Assembly (NCBI GenBank): GCA_006937955.1
Contig: SSNP01000069.1
Coordinates: 1,790,764-1,854,763, forward strand
Direction of reading: 5' to 3'
Origin: Pachypanchax playfairii
Lineage: Eukaryota; Chordata; Actinopteri; Cyprinodontiformes; Aplocheilidae
DNA: 64,000 nucleotides
Position 1 is the first letter of the stretch; every line of letters starts with the position of its first letter. Below the pieces are notes generated by a model. The model made no database searches. It had not been told where the DNA came from and was given only the letters and a program-made list of their open reading frames with translations. A program made the translations under genes and the position numbers. This document shows, piece after piece, positions 34,201 through 52,100 of the stretch.

Positions 34201-35785
34201 ATATTTCTGAAAAGAATGCATATACAAAGAACAAAGACTTTAGACAAAGCATTTGGTTTTGCACCAAAACAACAACAGGTTATAATAATAATGATACTGC
34301 TGTGGGCTGAACATCAACCCAACTCTAAACCAACAGCAGAGGAAAACTAAATGAAACTAATCACATGTAACTGGACCAAACGGCCTCTCTACCACATGTT
34401 CTTACTTCCACTAACACTCTGGCAGGAAAGAGTTCAGATGAGTTCCGACCCCTAAATGTGAAAAGAGTGAAAGTAACCTTTTATATATTTATATATTTTT
34501 ATATATATAATTAAAAAACAACACAAACAGAAATAACAAAGAAAAAATTGGTAAAAACATCTGGAGCCTACATCACATCGCGTGCCAGCTTACATTATAA
34601 TTACATCTGTTAAACCTGTCATTTAGAGCAGAGACCAAGGCTCGGCTACGTGCACCAGCACGCAGTCTGAAGGATGGCAGCGGACGCCTCACACGTGCAG
34701 TCTGAAGACATCACGAAGGAACCAAGTTCTGACCTGAACAGAGATCTGATGGAAACTCCTTGTGATTGGTTGGTTGTCTGAAATGAAACACCAGTAATAA
34801 AGGAAGTGACTCACAGAGAGGCCTCCGCTGTATCCATTCAAAGTGTGGGATGGTGACGACCTGCCTTCTTCTCCCTGGTCCCTGGTAACGCATGAAGACG
34901 ACACCACTTGTTCTAACACTGTTAAGTTCCCTGCATTGAAAGGCCGGATCCTAGTGGACTAGCAGAGTCATTACTGCTAGATGCCTTCAGCTCTTCAGGG
35001 ATTACTACACTCCACATGGACTTGAACTCAGTGGAAGCCCACATGAAGAGAGCTGCATGCCAGATGTGTCCACCATCAGACAGCTGTGCAGCTTCACTGT
35101 CACCCTGAAACAACCCAACGGTCCCACCTACATGTTTTTAGTGGTTAAGAGTTCATCTATCTGGACTGAAATATCTGACCGGTCTTCTGTTAGAGAAGAA
35201 ATGGAGGAGTTGGCAAACAAAAACATAACACTACACATAGCTAACGGTGGTGTTAAGAACAAACAGATGGCGTCTGGGTGATGAGAGTCGCTGAAAGAGC
35301 AGAATGAGCAGCCAATCAGACAGCTGGGTGAGGCTGGGGGCGGGGCTTTTATCCATGACAGCCCTGTATTAGCTAAACTAAATGGCTGGACATCTAAAAC
35401 TTGATTAGGCTGCAACACTGACACAACTCAAAGTGATCGATCCACCACTCCACAGAGTGATCTGTACATGTGAGACTGGAGTCCAGGTTAGCCTGCAGAG
35501 GGGCCCCGGCAGCCTGTGGCGGCAGCCTGCAAAGGTCCGCCACAGCCTGCCGGTCTGGACGGGTTCATCGGGTCTCAAACTGACAGCACGCTGAAGCTTA
35601 TTATTGCAGAGAATTATCTGAAACTTGGTAGGTCATTTCTAGTCTTTCTTGTAGAGGTCAATGTATTCAGCCGGCCCTAGCAGAGCAAGGAAAACAGCTG
35701 TGGGAGGGGATGGGGGAGGGGGGTGGAAGGGGGGTGTATGCCGGATGTGAGTGTGTGTGTGCTGCTTTGAGAAGGTAGGAACCTC
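34201..35785 (-). other. cdc42: Probable cdc42 3' UTR and flank
   Basis: Sequence downstream of the cdc42 stop on the minus strand. No canonical AATAAA in the minus sense was found close by. An AT-rich block at 34480-34515 offers TATAAA-type variants. The extent of the UTR is not resolved. Confidence 0.35.
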
Positions 35786-41134
<5,349 letters not shown>

Positions 41135-41274
41135 CTGGAACAGAGACACAAACACACATGATGAGTTTCATTGCTGTCATGGCATCACCCACATCAGATC
41201 AACATGAAAACTAGTGTTCTGCACCATCAGAATTCATTCTGTTTCTCAGACTGAACCAACACACAGACAGAGGG

Positions 41275-42320
41275 ATGCTCTCATCACGTTTTAGACTGAC
41301 AATCATTGATACGATCAGCCAAGGTGCCGATCACTACCAATCACAAGGATTGGCTGTACATTTTTATTTAGTTATGATGAGGGCTACTGACTCGATGATT
41401 TGGAAAAAAGAAACCATAAAAATCACATTAAAGCCTAGTTTTACTTTAAGAGAAAAAAAATACAAAAACCTTGCAGCACAATGCAGCAACTATTCAGTCT
41501 AATGTCAACTGAAGAACAGTTAAATAACCTGATATCAATAACGATCTATAACAGACTGAAAACATTAAGACTCCCAATATGTTTAATAGTGCAGCAAATC
41601 AAATAAAAGTTAATGTATCTCACAACACTGCCTAAATCAAATAATGGGAAATAAAAAAAATGATAGATTCAAAGTCAAATGCAGATTGTATTCAAATTAA
41701 CTATCATAACTTGCTAAATAAAAAAATACCTGAGACAATGGCTTGAACGTTGTTGTACATGTAGTACAAAAAAATAACTTGGTGCTTTCCTTTCTAATAA
41801 TTTATAAAATAAATAATGTGTCTTATGCTTCACAAAGTAAACAAATAAGCCCATTTGTCACTTAAACAACAACATAAATATGCGTTAGCTGCCGTCTGAC
41901 TTGGTGCATTGGCTCTTCTTCTCATTGTCCGCTGTGAGCCTCCAAAACTCACCAAGTGTTTATTCTGTAAATGTCGGATCAAATTTGTTGTGTTGAAGCC
42001 TTATGACCTGCTTCATCCGTGAGGTATTGTTTTCGTTGCATGTTTTGCAGGATAAAAGCTTTACATCATTCTCACACACTATATGAAAGTTCCACACAGC
42101 GGACATGTTTGTTATTGTGAGTTTGCGGCTGCGTGTGTGCAAAGTGTGAAGGGTGGTGGAGGCGCTACTCAGCACATAGAGCCTCCGCTGGCTGCAAAGT
42201 ATGAGCTATACTATAGGTGATCGGTACTTGTGATCTTGTGTAATCAGTGTTCGTTGATCACACACTCTTCCACGGAGATCAGCTGATAATTATCGGGGGC
42301 TGATCAATCGGAGTACCACT
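41275..42320 (-). mobile_element. hAT-like remnant in cdc42 5' intron
   Basis: A minus-strand frame (42175 down to 41960) reads MSAVWNFHIVCENDVKL, then CKTCNENN, resembling the BED-type zinc finger at the start of hAT transposases. Further fragments continue below 41960 with stops. Edges rich in gatcggtacttgtgatc-type sequence look like the ends of the fish family, but the exact terminal repeats are not resolved. Confidence 0.5.
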
Positions 42321-42329
42321 AGTATCAAC

Positions 42330-43198
42330 ATTTCTGTTTACTGAGAAACTGCGTAAGAAATGAGTTGGTCCAGCAGAGCAGCATCGTGTTCCTGAGAACA
42401 CATCACAGCTGTACATACAGTCGTCTTGATAATCATGATAATCCTAGTCAGTCACCCTGAGGTATCAACACTAAACTGTCACTGATGACATGCTTTACTC
42501 TGGACTAGAAACCATCAGCAGTGGCAATTGTAGTGAAATTATACTAAACTTAAATGTTTCTTATATTTACAGACTGGTGGCACTTTTTCAGTCTTACAAC
42601 TGAAGAAACTGTTTAAATAGTTGTGACCGTCATTTCTGATTTTAAAACAGACTTGTTTGCTTTAAATCAGTACTAAACTTTTCCACAGCCGTGTCTCAGA
42701 CGACTGTTGCTAGAATCAGTGTTCTGTTGAAAAATGCTACCTGTTGAGATGTGCTACACACATGTGCCGTTCTACAGTCTTGACGTCAATGAACAGATTT
42801 ATCGTTTATTTCTTGTTTCTATATTTTGCCATAAATACATTTTACCTATCAAATAGATTCTCCCAGGACAGAAACACTAAATATGATGTTATTTTTACTT
42901 TCTTTGCATTGTCAGAGCGACAGGCAAATGTTTGGACACACCCAGAGGAGAAGGACCCAAAGGGCTTTTATATAGAAAATATCAGAGAAGGATCATAAAA
43001 ATATGTTTAAATAATTAACAGGACACACTCACTATAAACAAAGAATATTGTATAAACTTCTAATATCTCTTTATGAAATAAGTTGTCAATAAGTACTATG
43101 GGGCATTTTTCATCAGGGCAGCATAAATCATCAGAACACCACCTTCTTGCTGCGACCTGAATTACTGATGTTATTAAGTGTAATATTGGAGGCATCAA
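42330..43198. other. cdc42 5' intron, nothing recognised
   Basis: No exon or repeat end recognised. Confidence 0.4.
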
Positions 43199-43200
43199 GA

Positions 43201-44013
43201 GTAGGGTTGCCAGCTCCTTAAAAAATAAACCTGATTGCCTTCACCCTTCCTGGCGTGGTAAATATTTTTAGCCCTTTTTGTGTATGAAATTATTTTGTTT
43301 TAACTATCTGACTTGAACCTGATTTACACATAGAAAACAAATTATTAAGCAATTTCTTTTTAGTGCAAAATAATAAAACAGAATAAAATAAGTACTGTTC
43401 TTAAATATAAAACCTGTCCTGCCTACTTAAAATTGTACAAATTAATAGAGAACAATAGAAAGCAGAACGTTCCTGTAATAGAGAACATTTAGTGTAATAG
43501 GAAAAGTGCAGAGTCTGTGGAAAAGCTGCATGCCTCAAAGTCCATGTCTGTAGCTTCAGTTGAAGCAAAACATAAAAAGACTGAACTCTCAAACTCAAAA
43601 GCTCAATGCCACATTATGTGGAGACGGCCTATTTTTTCCATTTGTATTTCTTTTGAGCTCTTGCTGCAGTAAGGAGCGCTTCTTGAGGTCAGTCAGTCCA
43701 CCACGGGCTATGAATCAAAAGTGCGATGGCGCTGCAGTGCGATTAAAGCTGGATTCATACTAACACAGCTCCGACATGTCGGAGACACGCACCGCCATGA
43801 TAGCTCATTGGTCACAGAGCAGAAGAGGGCTTGGGAATAAGTTTACCTTAAATTTTCATACAAAGCATTAATTCCGTTGACGTTTTACAGACTAATTTTG
43901 ATTCTCACGGTAATGCGGGACAAAGTACGTCCCTTTTCAGCTCAATACGGGATGCGTACATTTGTTTCTAAATACAGGACGATTCCATTTTTCAGGGGAC
44001 GGTTGGCAACCCT
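43201..44013. mobile_element. Short-TIR MITE, TA-flanked
   Basis: Left end TAGGGTTGCCAGC and right end GGCAACCCTA form an inverted repeat of about 10-12 bp. If TA is the target, both flanks carry it. The interior is AT-rich, without coding capacity. The superfamily is uncertain. Confidence 0.5.
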
Positions 44014-44300
44014 AGTCCAGAGTGTCTAATATGAAGATGAACATGTTTTTCAGTGAGTATCCACTTAGACAAGTTTCATAACAGTAGCTTAAAGTTGTAA
44101 AAGTTTTTTTGTACTGATTTAATCTACAAATCAATCAACCCCAAAACCACAAAAAAATCTGCTACAACTTCATGTTTGTTTACATTCACTGTAGGAGGAG
44201 ACTCGCAGCACAGGAAGAGCAGTAACAACAAAAAAGTAGTGCAGAAACTCACTAGAAACTCACAGCGCCACCACAGGCAGGGATGAACACAAGCACTTAA

Positions 44301-44769
44301 ATTTCATACAAATTTCAGGACTTTGTGGTTATTTCTTAAGTATTAATCAGTAATATGAAACATTTCATATCTAAAAGAAATCAGGAAACACTTATTAACA
44401 GATTGGCTAACCAACTAGCCTATCAGAGCAAGGTACACCGTTTCCTGCCCTGCTGCGTATGGCAACGTCAGACGTCTTGTCTTCCTGTTTGCTACATCTA
44501 ATTCTACAGCTTTGTAGTGAGCAGCATGCTAGGTGTGGTTTCAACTGCGGGAGCTGATGAATACTAACGAACAAAGGAGTTGTGACGAAACAGGTACAGG
44601 CCGTTCAAACTCGGGAGAACTCGGGTGTTATTGCCACCTGCGCAGTTTGAGAGATTAAAACTGAAAGAGAAGTTGCTGACCTGTTTTTACACCCACTATG
44701 AAGGTAAGAACACCTGTGGAGCTAAAATATTCAACAGAAACCTCAGAAAAACTGTGGAAGGGCCTCTTT
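44301..44769 (-). mobile_element. TTAA-flanked MITE, family A, copy 4 (inverted)
   Basis: Begins after TTAA (44297-44300) with ATTTCATACAAATTTCAGG and ends GGAAGGGCCTCTTT. It is shorter than the others (internal deletion), and its far TTAA has been altered. Confidence 0.75.
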
Positions 44770-45789
44770 GACCTTAAGCTAAGTCTGTTTAATAAAGTGC
44801 AGTGTGAATCCAAACTACACCAACTAAAAACAGCAACAATGTTGCAATTTTGCTCCCCAATCGAATCGAGTCCACCGGACTATCAGATGTGAATACAGCC
44901 TTAGATTGTCAACACAATAAGAAACAGAAAATAGAATCAATTTTTAACATTGTATCACCCATCCACAGTCTTCATGGCTTTGACAATAAACAGTGTTTTA
45001 GTAACACCTTCCAGTTGATCCAGACAGGAACCCCTCATCTGACAAATTTGGATCTGGTTCGTTAAAATTACGTGACTCGGAATCGTCTGCTGAAATGGTG
45101 ATCTCTGGCTGAGATTAAATATGGGGTGAGCTTGGTGGCCTGGGTTGACTGCCATCATTTTTCTTTTGTGACCCCAATACAGACGTAGTTTTAGTGTGAG
45201 CTGCAGGGGTTTTTCCGCTTTGCGCTCCACGTTATGCAGAGGAGATTCCCAAAAACCCCTCCTATGTGATGGATAGACTTCTACATGATCACATAAAGTG
45301 TCGCCGCCACACAGGTAAAATCAACTTGTACTTCCTTTAGAGGCGTGATATTTACTCACCAGGTGTGCACAATCAATACCCCCCCGTAAAATAAAGCTTG
45401 AGACGTCAAGATGTTATTGGCATGGAGCTTTCAGATTCTTTTTGATGTCTATAGACGCTGTTCATACTGAATGAGCGGGCAGAGTGAGGATTAAAACCAG
45501 GGACCCTCTGGTTGCAGCCCCAAGGGAAGAAGGAGACAGACGCCAAGAGGACATTTCCATGCAGATAAACTTTGTATTGTAACTGATAAATAACTGATAG
45601 GAAATGAAGCTGAACTGTCCATATGATCAGATAAGAGTTTCCACTGTATCAGGCAGAGAAACAAAACCCCAGCTGGAGATTCATGCAGCAAACAGCTGAT
45701 ACAGGGTGAATTAGGGGTCAGTTGAAGGTTTTCTCATAGCTGAAGATTCTTATTCAGAAAGCACAAACTACTTGAATAAATCATTAAGA
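44770..45789. other. cdc42 5' intron, nothing recognised
   Basis: Open frames here (for example 44955-45230 minus) have no recognisable domain or splice context. Confidence 0.4.
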
Positions 45790-46110
45790 CTAGGGATGTC
45801 CAGGTCAGAAATCGGGCTCGATCACGTAGTTTCAGACTCAATCGGAATTGGACATTACCTCCCGATCAGGACTCTGACATATATGTATATATATATTCTT
45901 ATTAGTTTATAACGCATCTATACACCTTTCTGTGTGACATCAGTATCCGGGACAGTTTTCCTCGCAACCCGCAGCCGCCATTTTAAGAGGGGACGCGTTT
46001 CCATGACAACCGACCGCAACGTGTGTGTGTGAAAATGTGAATGTTAACAGTCCTGTAGTCTACACAACAGTGGAGATGATGAGGACTTATAAAGGCCTCG
46101 ATGCATATAT
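45790..46110. repeat. Possible hAT element end
   Basis: agactagggatgtccaggtc followed by aatcgggctcgatcacgtag has the character of fish hAT termini (a tagggatgtcc start, then gatc-rich sequence). The partner end was not found. Confidence 0.35.
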
Positions 46111-48199
46111 TTTCTTCAAGGTAAGCTAAAATCTGCTCAAATCTATTATGTGTGTCATAAGATGCAGTCAACATTCCAGCAGGAAGTAATAGGGCAATCA
46201 TTCAGTCTTTCACAATTTTTCGTGCCACTCCCCCCTTTGGAGGAAGAAAAACGTACAGCGCCTCAGCTCTGCAGTTTAACCAAGCATCTCTGGTGCTTTT
46301 CACACAACACAGTCCATGTCTGAAACCAGTGTGACATGAACATAGCAGAACAGCAGGATGAAGCTGATCTTAGTGTCTAACATGGAAAAACAAACTGAAG
46401 GTAGAGTTAGAACTCACAGGGACAGTTCAGCCTCAAAATACTAAACAGGAAAACGCCATACTTTTATAACTTGTTAGCTAGACTGGTATAATTTTAGACA
46501 GGAAAACCTTCATCAATTTTAAAAATACCTACTGAAATACAAGAGAACGGTCCTTAGTTTGTGAAGCAGAGAAACTGTGAAGACAAGAACAAGTCCTGTT
46601 GAGAAACAGGCCCTTCAAAATCAGAGCTCTGTGCTTCAACAGTTCCCTCAAATTCAGTTCTGTAAATCCCCTGCAAAGCAAGGTGCAGCATTCCTACAGA
46701 CTAGCCTCATACACCTGCTGCTGAATCAATCTGAACCAACAGTGGGTCACACACCTTCCTAAAACTGAGCCACTTCCCAGGTACTTAACCCCACTAAGAG
46801 CTAGCAGTTTCATACTTCAGGTTCTAAACTTTATCTAAAATAAACACGTGTATAAAAGATACTGACGTTTTAAAATCTACATACATTCAAGTGCAAAGCT
46901 TTGACAGGCTGTTCAATGGAGAGCTACACTGTTTCAGAACCATTTGGTGGGTTAGTAATGTGGTCCTGTGGGGGGAGTTGGACCACACTGTTGACCCTTG
47001 CTCTAGTGGGCGGTCCCCAAATACAAACTATTCTCAAATGAAAAACATTTTTTAAAATAAAAACAGAACTGACATTCTGTGAGCAGCTGGGATAAACAAC
47101 AATATAATGTTTACACAATAATCCCAATGTAAATGTTCAAGAAATATCTGCCACGAAAACCTCATGTCTACAGACCCTCCTCCTCACCCTGTGGTGCCAC
47201 CAGACAAATACCTCAGGGTGACACTTTACATTCACACCAACTTGTACTGCCTTTTTACAACTTTAATTAAGTAGTTTAATTATATATCTGAACACCTCTT
47301 CCAGATTAAATATAATTTCCATAAATGTATAAATGTGTAAATGTGGATCACACTGGGTGGCGGTATTAACGCTTCCAAACTTAATCCATGCACTGGTGTT
47401 TGTAGGTCAGCTGAGTGGGCTGCTGAATGCCCAGTCTGATGTGTGATTACAATAAAAATAATTTTCTGAACTTGTCAGGACTTTTTCCAGAGAAACTAAT
47501 CCTGGTAAAGCCATTTGAAATTTGAAATACAGTCCAATGTGAGCTGGTTCCAGTTTTTAAATGTCAATACTGAGCCCAATATTTGCAACAGGTGCCCGTT
47601 AATCACCTGATAATTCACGACACACCTTTACCCAACGAATCAATCAGATTAACACATCGACCTCTTCTAAATGTTGATTCACATACTGAATTAAGGCCGG
47701 ACCGTTACCAACATCCCGGCCTCAATCTGGCCTGTTTCCTGTCGGCTCTTCAACACAATTTCCTTTTTATAACTAGTCCTAACTACAAACACAAAAACAA
47801 CAACTGTAAACAACAACTGCTGTAAACACATCAACTGCCATCTTATAAATCAAGGATCGTGCTTTAATATAACCTGACGCTTATTGCGGCTTCTTCTGTT
47901 CCAAAAACCGTTACATTTTGTTCCTTTTATCTTTAATAATCACAGAAATCCAGTCACAGAACAACAAAAACTACATATTTACTGGGATGAAACCTGCTAA
48001 CTTGTTTTGCAGTCTAAATGTCCTCCTCCGTTAGCTCTCGGGCTAAACGCTTGAGCTAACACTAGCGGATGTTGCTGAATGATAACTACAAATATTTTTT
48101 ACCCTACTTATACACAAATGTAGATCGCCATGTTGACACCTTCTGAACGAAACAAAGAGCACAATTCAACACACTTACACACATTATATACACATATTT
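46111..48199. other. cdc42 5' intron, nothing recognised
   Basis: No exon, RNA gene or clear mobile element recognised. Confidence 0.4.
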
Positions 48200-48330
48200 T
48201 CCGTACCGTTGTCGTTAATTGAGTTGCTACACCGGGCGTTGGCAGCTTCGCACTAGGGGCTTCCCAGTCCATTCAACAGGGACACGTTGAATACGTGATA
48301 CGTCCTACGTCATTCCGCTTCTCAAGTAAC
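48200..48330 (-). promoter_or_regulatory. cdc42: Probable cdc42 promoter and non-coding first exon
   Basis: In the minus sense this stretch contains agcggaatgacgtaggacg, an ETS-like GGAA core directly next to a CRE-like TGACGTA, in comparatively CpG-containing DNA. A possible donor, aacg|gtacgg, lies with its exon edge at 48217, which could splice to the acceptor at 41134. Position, orientation and housekeeping-style motifs fit. Transcript evidence is absent. Confidence 0.45.
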
Positions 48331-48684
48331 CCTTGATTTCACCTGGTGAAAGCAACGCTCAGTTGTTTAGGAGCGATTAGTTGATTCCAGTAGGTGAACT
48401 TGGCCCTTTAGTCCTACCTACCGTGCTCTCCTTTAACTCCGTTCCAAACATTAATCATTTGTTATAATCGTTGCTGTTTGGTAATAAAATGTGTTTCACA
48501 AACACATCTGTTCAGACTAAACAGGGCACATTCTGGTTGGAACACCTTTCATCCCACTGTGTTTAGGTACATGTTCGTCATTTCTTTGCATTTGACCTAA
48601 ATAAGTGCTCAGCATTAAATCTGTCTGCCACTAGAGGACAGTGCAGCCAAATGACCCAAATAAAGGAACACAAACAAAATCCTT
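48331..48684. other. Intergenic between cdc42 and snrpe
   Basis: No gene seen. It separates the cdc42 promoter from the 3' end of snrpe, both on the minus strand. Confidence 0.45.
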
Positions 48685-48905
48685 GCAGCCAGAAGGTCCT
48701 GGGTTTTAAACCAGACTAGGACTTGTCTCCATGTTTTCCTAGTGTATGTGTAGGTTTTCTCCAGGGACTCCAGCTTCTTCCCACAGACCAAAAAACATGG
48801 AGGTTATTTAGTAAATCTAAACTGTCTCTGGGTGAGAGTGTGAGTGGTTGTCTGTCTGTGATGGACAGGTGACATGTCCAGGTGTAGTCTCTCCTCTCAC
48901 CCTAA
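48685..48905 (+). repeat. tRNA-like interspersed repeat, diverged
   Basis: ccttgcagccagaaggtcct, then gtgtaggttttctccaggga, then gatggacaggtgacatgtcc: same family as 20366-20570. Confidence 0.65.
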
Positions 48906-48969
48906 CAAAGACCCTGGGCAGGAACAAACAGGTACAGAAAAAAAAAAACGAAATAAGAGAAAAAAAGTA

Positions 48970-48975
48970 TTTATT
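48970..48975 (-). terminator. snrpe: snrpe poly(A) signal AATAAA
   Basis: tttatt on the plus strand, AATAAA in the gene sense, 110 bases after the snrpe stop. Its distance and orientation fit a short 3' UTR. Confidence 0.7.
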
Positions 48976-49084
48976 CTCAAAAAGGGTTGTTGTAGAAAGA
49001 AACAATTACAAAACACGTAATTCTAACACAAACTCAAAATAAAAAGGAGGACGATTTTCTTCTCTGAGACTTGTAGCCATGTCT

Positions 49085-49140
49085 CTAGTTGGACACACTC
49101 TGCAGAAGGGTGATGTTGTCTCCCTTCAACATGATCCTCC
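49085..49140 (-). CDS. snrpe: snrpe exon 5 (terminal)
   Basis: 56 nt: completes Gly, then [17 protein letters not shown] and TAG. The acceptor is tgtctcccag. Confidence 0.95.
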
Positions 49141-52100
49141 CTGGGAGACATGGACAGAAACAAGCAGAAGAACACACTTTACTTATTATAAGGACCGTTT
49201 CGGACACTGAAACCAAATTAAACTTCAGAAGTCAATGCTAATTAGACCTGAGTAATCATATCAGGTACCCTTACCCAGTGGCTTTCTGTTCTTAGTCTTC
49301 ATGTGGATTTCTTCAGCATCATCGAGAACCAGGTTCATGTACTCATCAAACCCCTGAAACAGTAAGAGCAGTGAGACAAATTCACAAAAGCATCTTCTCC
49401 AATCCTTTAATTTTAGGACCCTTCAGCTTTTTGACATTAGTAGCAGTTAAATCCATCAAACACTCAGTAAAATCAGTTTTTGTCCCAAATTCCAGTTCTC
49501 TATATCCCAACTGGTAGGATGAAACTCAAAACATGTCCAGCAGATGATGTGGAGGAAACAAATTTTCATCGTTTCATATGAAAACACCCCAAAGTAGATT
49601 CATATTTAGATGTTTTGAGAGAAGGACAGCAGTCAGTATCTGTACCTGTTTGTCCCTGCTCAGGGTGACAGGGACCTGGAGTCTCATTTATAAAGCTTAC
49701 TTACACACAAAACGGGGTCAGAAAACTGCGTAAGCAACTTTCCACACAAACTTTGGGGTATATAAAACAAACGTAGCAGAAAAATGTGCGCAACTTTAAG
49801 TTGACTAAGAACATGGCTCACGCACATTATGGACATGGAGAGCACCTGCAGTGCTGCTGCTGAGAAGGATAAATTTATTTATTCCAGCAGCATTATCGAT
49901 TACCGCTTCATGCACTCAGAGAACAACAAACAACCGCCCCCCCCACCCACACACACAGCCCCCGCCCCGACATGTGGAATATCAGCAGGGGGGCAGAATA
50001 AGACTAAATGTCATGCGTCGTTTAAAGGACCAACATAGAAGGCATGATTTTTTTACTTTACTAATTCTTTAAGTGTGCCTGAAATTTCAGTCAGGACATC
50101 TCATTTTGTGCAGTTCTTCTCGCACTTTGTTCACTAATCATGTCCCTCTGTGCCTGAAGGACAGCATGCGCCCGAGGGGTAGGCTACGGCCGACCCTGCA
50201 GCTACATCCTCGGTCGCGCACCCCGGATGCCTCGTTGGACACTTCGTCCAGAGTCACTGGGGGGGAAACAACGAGATTTGGTTGTTTTATATTTTAATGC
50301 CGAACACATTTGATCTGTATTAATAAAAGGCTTACTCTCTTCTGCATGGTCAGTGACTCCCTCCTTATCCAGCACGATGCCATGCACGCTTGCCGGTTCG
50401 AGTACTGCTGACATCCTAATGGCGAGCGGTGGGGGATCAGAGGTGCCAGTGGGTCTGCCAGTGGCAAACACACTCTGGCGGTGGCAAGTCATCTTATTTG
50501 TTTGCTTCCACCTTCAGATCGGACCATTTTTTTTATTAATATCTGCCACAGATCTCTCTGAAGAACTCACAGCATTGACGGTTTCAGCAACGCTGCACCA
50601 CTCCGTGGATTTTCTCTTATTTGTTATGCCACTGCTGTGACCTCCAAAAAGCACTTCCTTTTGTTTTTCCACCTCACGCACATTTTCTGCTTCGGTGAAG
50701 TTGCGCTTCCTTGATCTGCGGTCGCCATCTTATTGGTGGAACGCTGTCACGAATCAGGTCATGTATATGCACAAGGTCCAGAAACACCTGAGCACATTTC
50801 TAGGTAAAGTGTGATTCATAAAGCAGAGATTGCGTGCAGTTGTGCGTACGCCATGTTTTATAGGTCCCAAACTTACTTGGCATAAGCAGATTTTTTTTTG
50901 CTGAGCTCAAGTCCGGTTTTAGTAAAGATTCTACACAAAGTTTTATAAATGAGACCCCTGGTGACTGTCTCCAGACCTCACTGGGTGAGAGGCGGGGCCA
51001 CACCTGGACAGGTTACCAATCCATCACAAACAGCAGTAAGTGAATTAGCTCTATGGAATTTTGATTGTTTGGTTTTTACATATTTCCACCTGTTCCAGTC
51101 AGCTGAAGTTGTTCTTCTGAGGTCTTCTACATGTTCTGAACTTTATGTAAATCTTTAAATGAAATCTGAGCCGTACATTTAAAGTCTGAGTGTCATCTTC
51201 CACACTACGCTCTCCATCACTTCATACATTAATAATGTAACCCATTCAGTATACTTTCATCTCAGGAACATAAATCAACTACAACCTTCCCTCCCTCCCC
51301 ATAGTGCTGCTACATTGGTTCAAAGTCTTGTTACCTCTCTACTGGACTACTGTAACTCTCTCTTCCTCAAAAATCCTCCACAAATTACAGCTTGTCCAAA
51401 ACTCAGCAGCATGATCACCAGATCTCCATCTACCTGTCACATCACACCTATTCTCCAGAACCTACACTGGCTGCCTATCACATGGCGTATAAAACATAAA
51501 ATAATCATCTTTGGTTTTAAACAGTTGGAACACAGAGATTCTCCTACTTGGTTTCAAACCCGGCTCAGCCAAAAACAGCTATCTGCCTCTTACAACTGAC
51601 TATGGTTGTCAAAATAACCAATACCTAGATATTAATCAATATTAAAGGGACATAAGGTAAGATTTGTGAAAAACTACAAATGCATTTCCAGTTTATTCAA
51701 TGCTAATGGGTCATGAAGCATTAAAAACCCAAAATAACGAGGCCATCCGAATATATGTCTATTGCCTTGGAAACGCTGTGTGCTACATAATGCGCTACAG
51801 TTCGACGTCCGAATTTCCCGCGCAGTTGTAGGGATGTGACGTAAATTGACGCTGCATGCGCGTTGCCGACAGCTCTTGAACAGGAAGAACATGGCCGCCG
51901 TGGACTTGGATTCGAACACTGAAGGTATACTTATGGATGTTTCTGCAGCCAGCAAACGACCTGCATCCACTCTCACCCCCCAAAAAAGTGGCACCACGAA
52001 GAAAAAAAAAGACTTCATCAGCGGCATCTCGTGAGTCTAAAAAAAAATATGACCGAAGCCGGGCAGGCACCCGCATAAATATTGGATATGCGTTCGGTTC

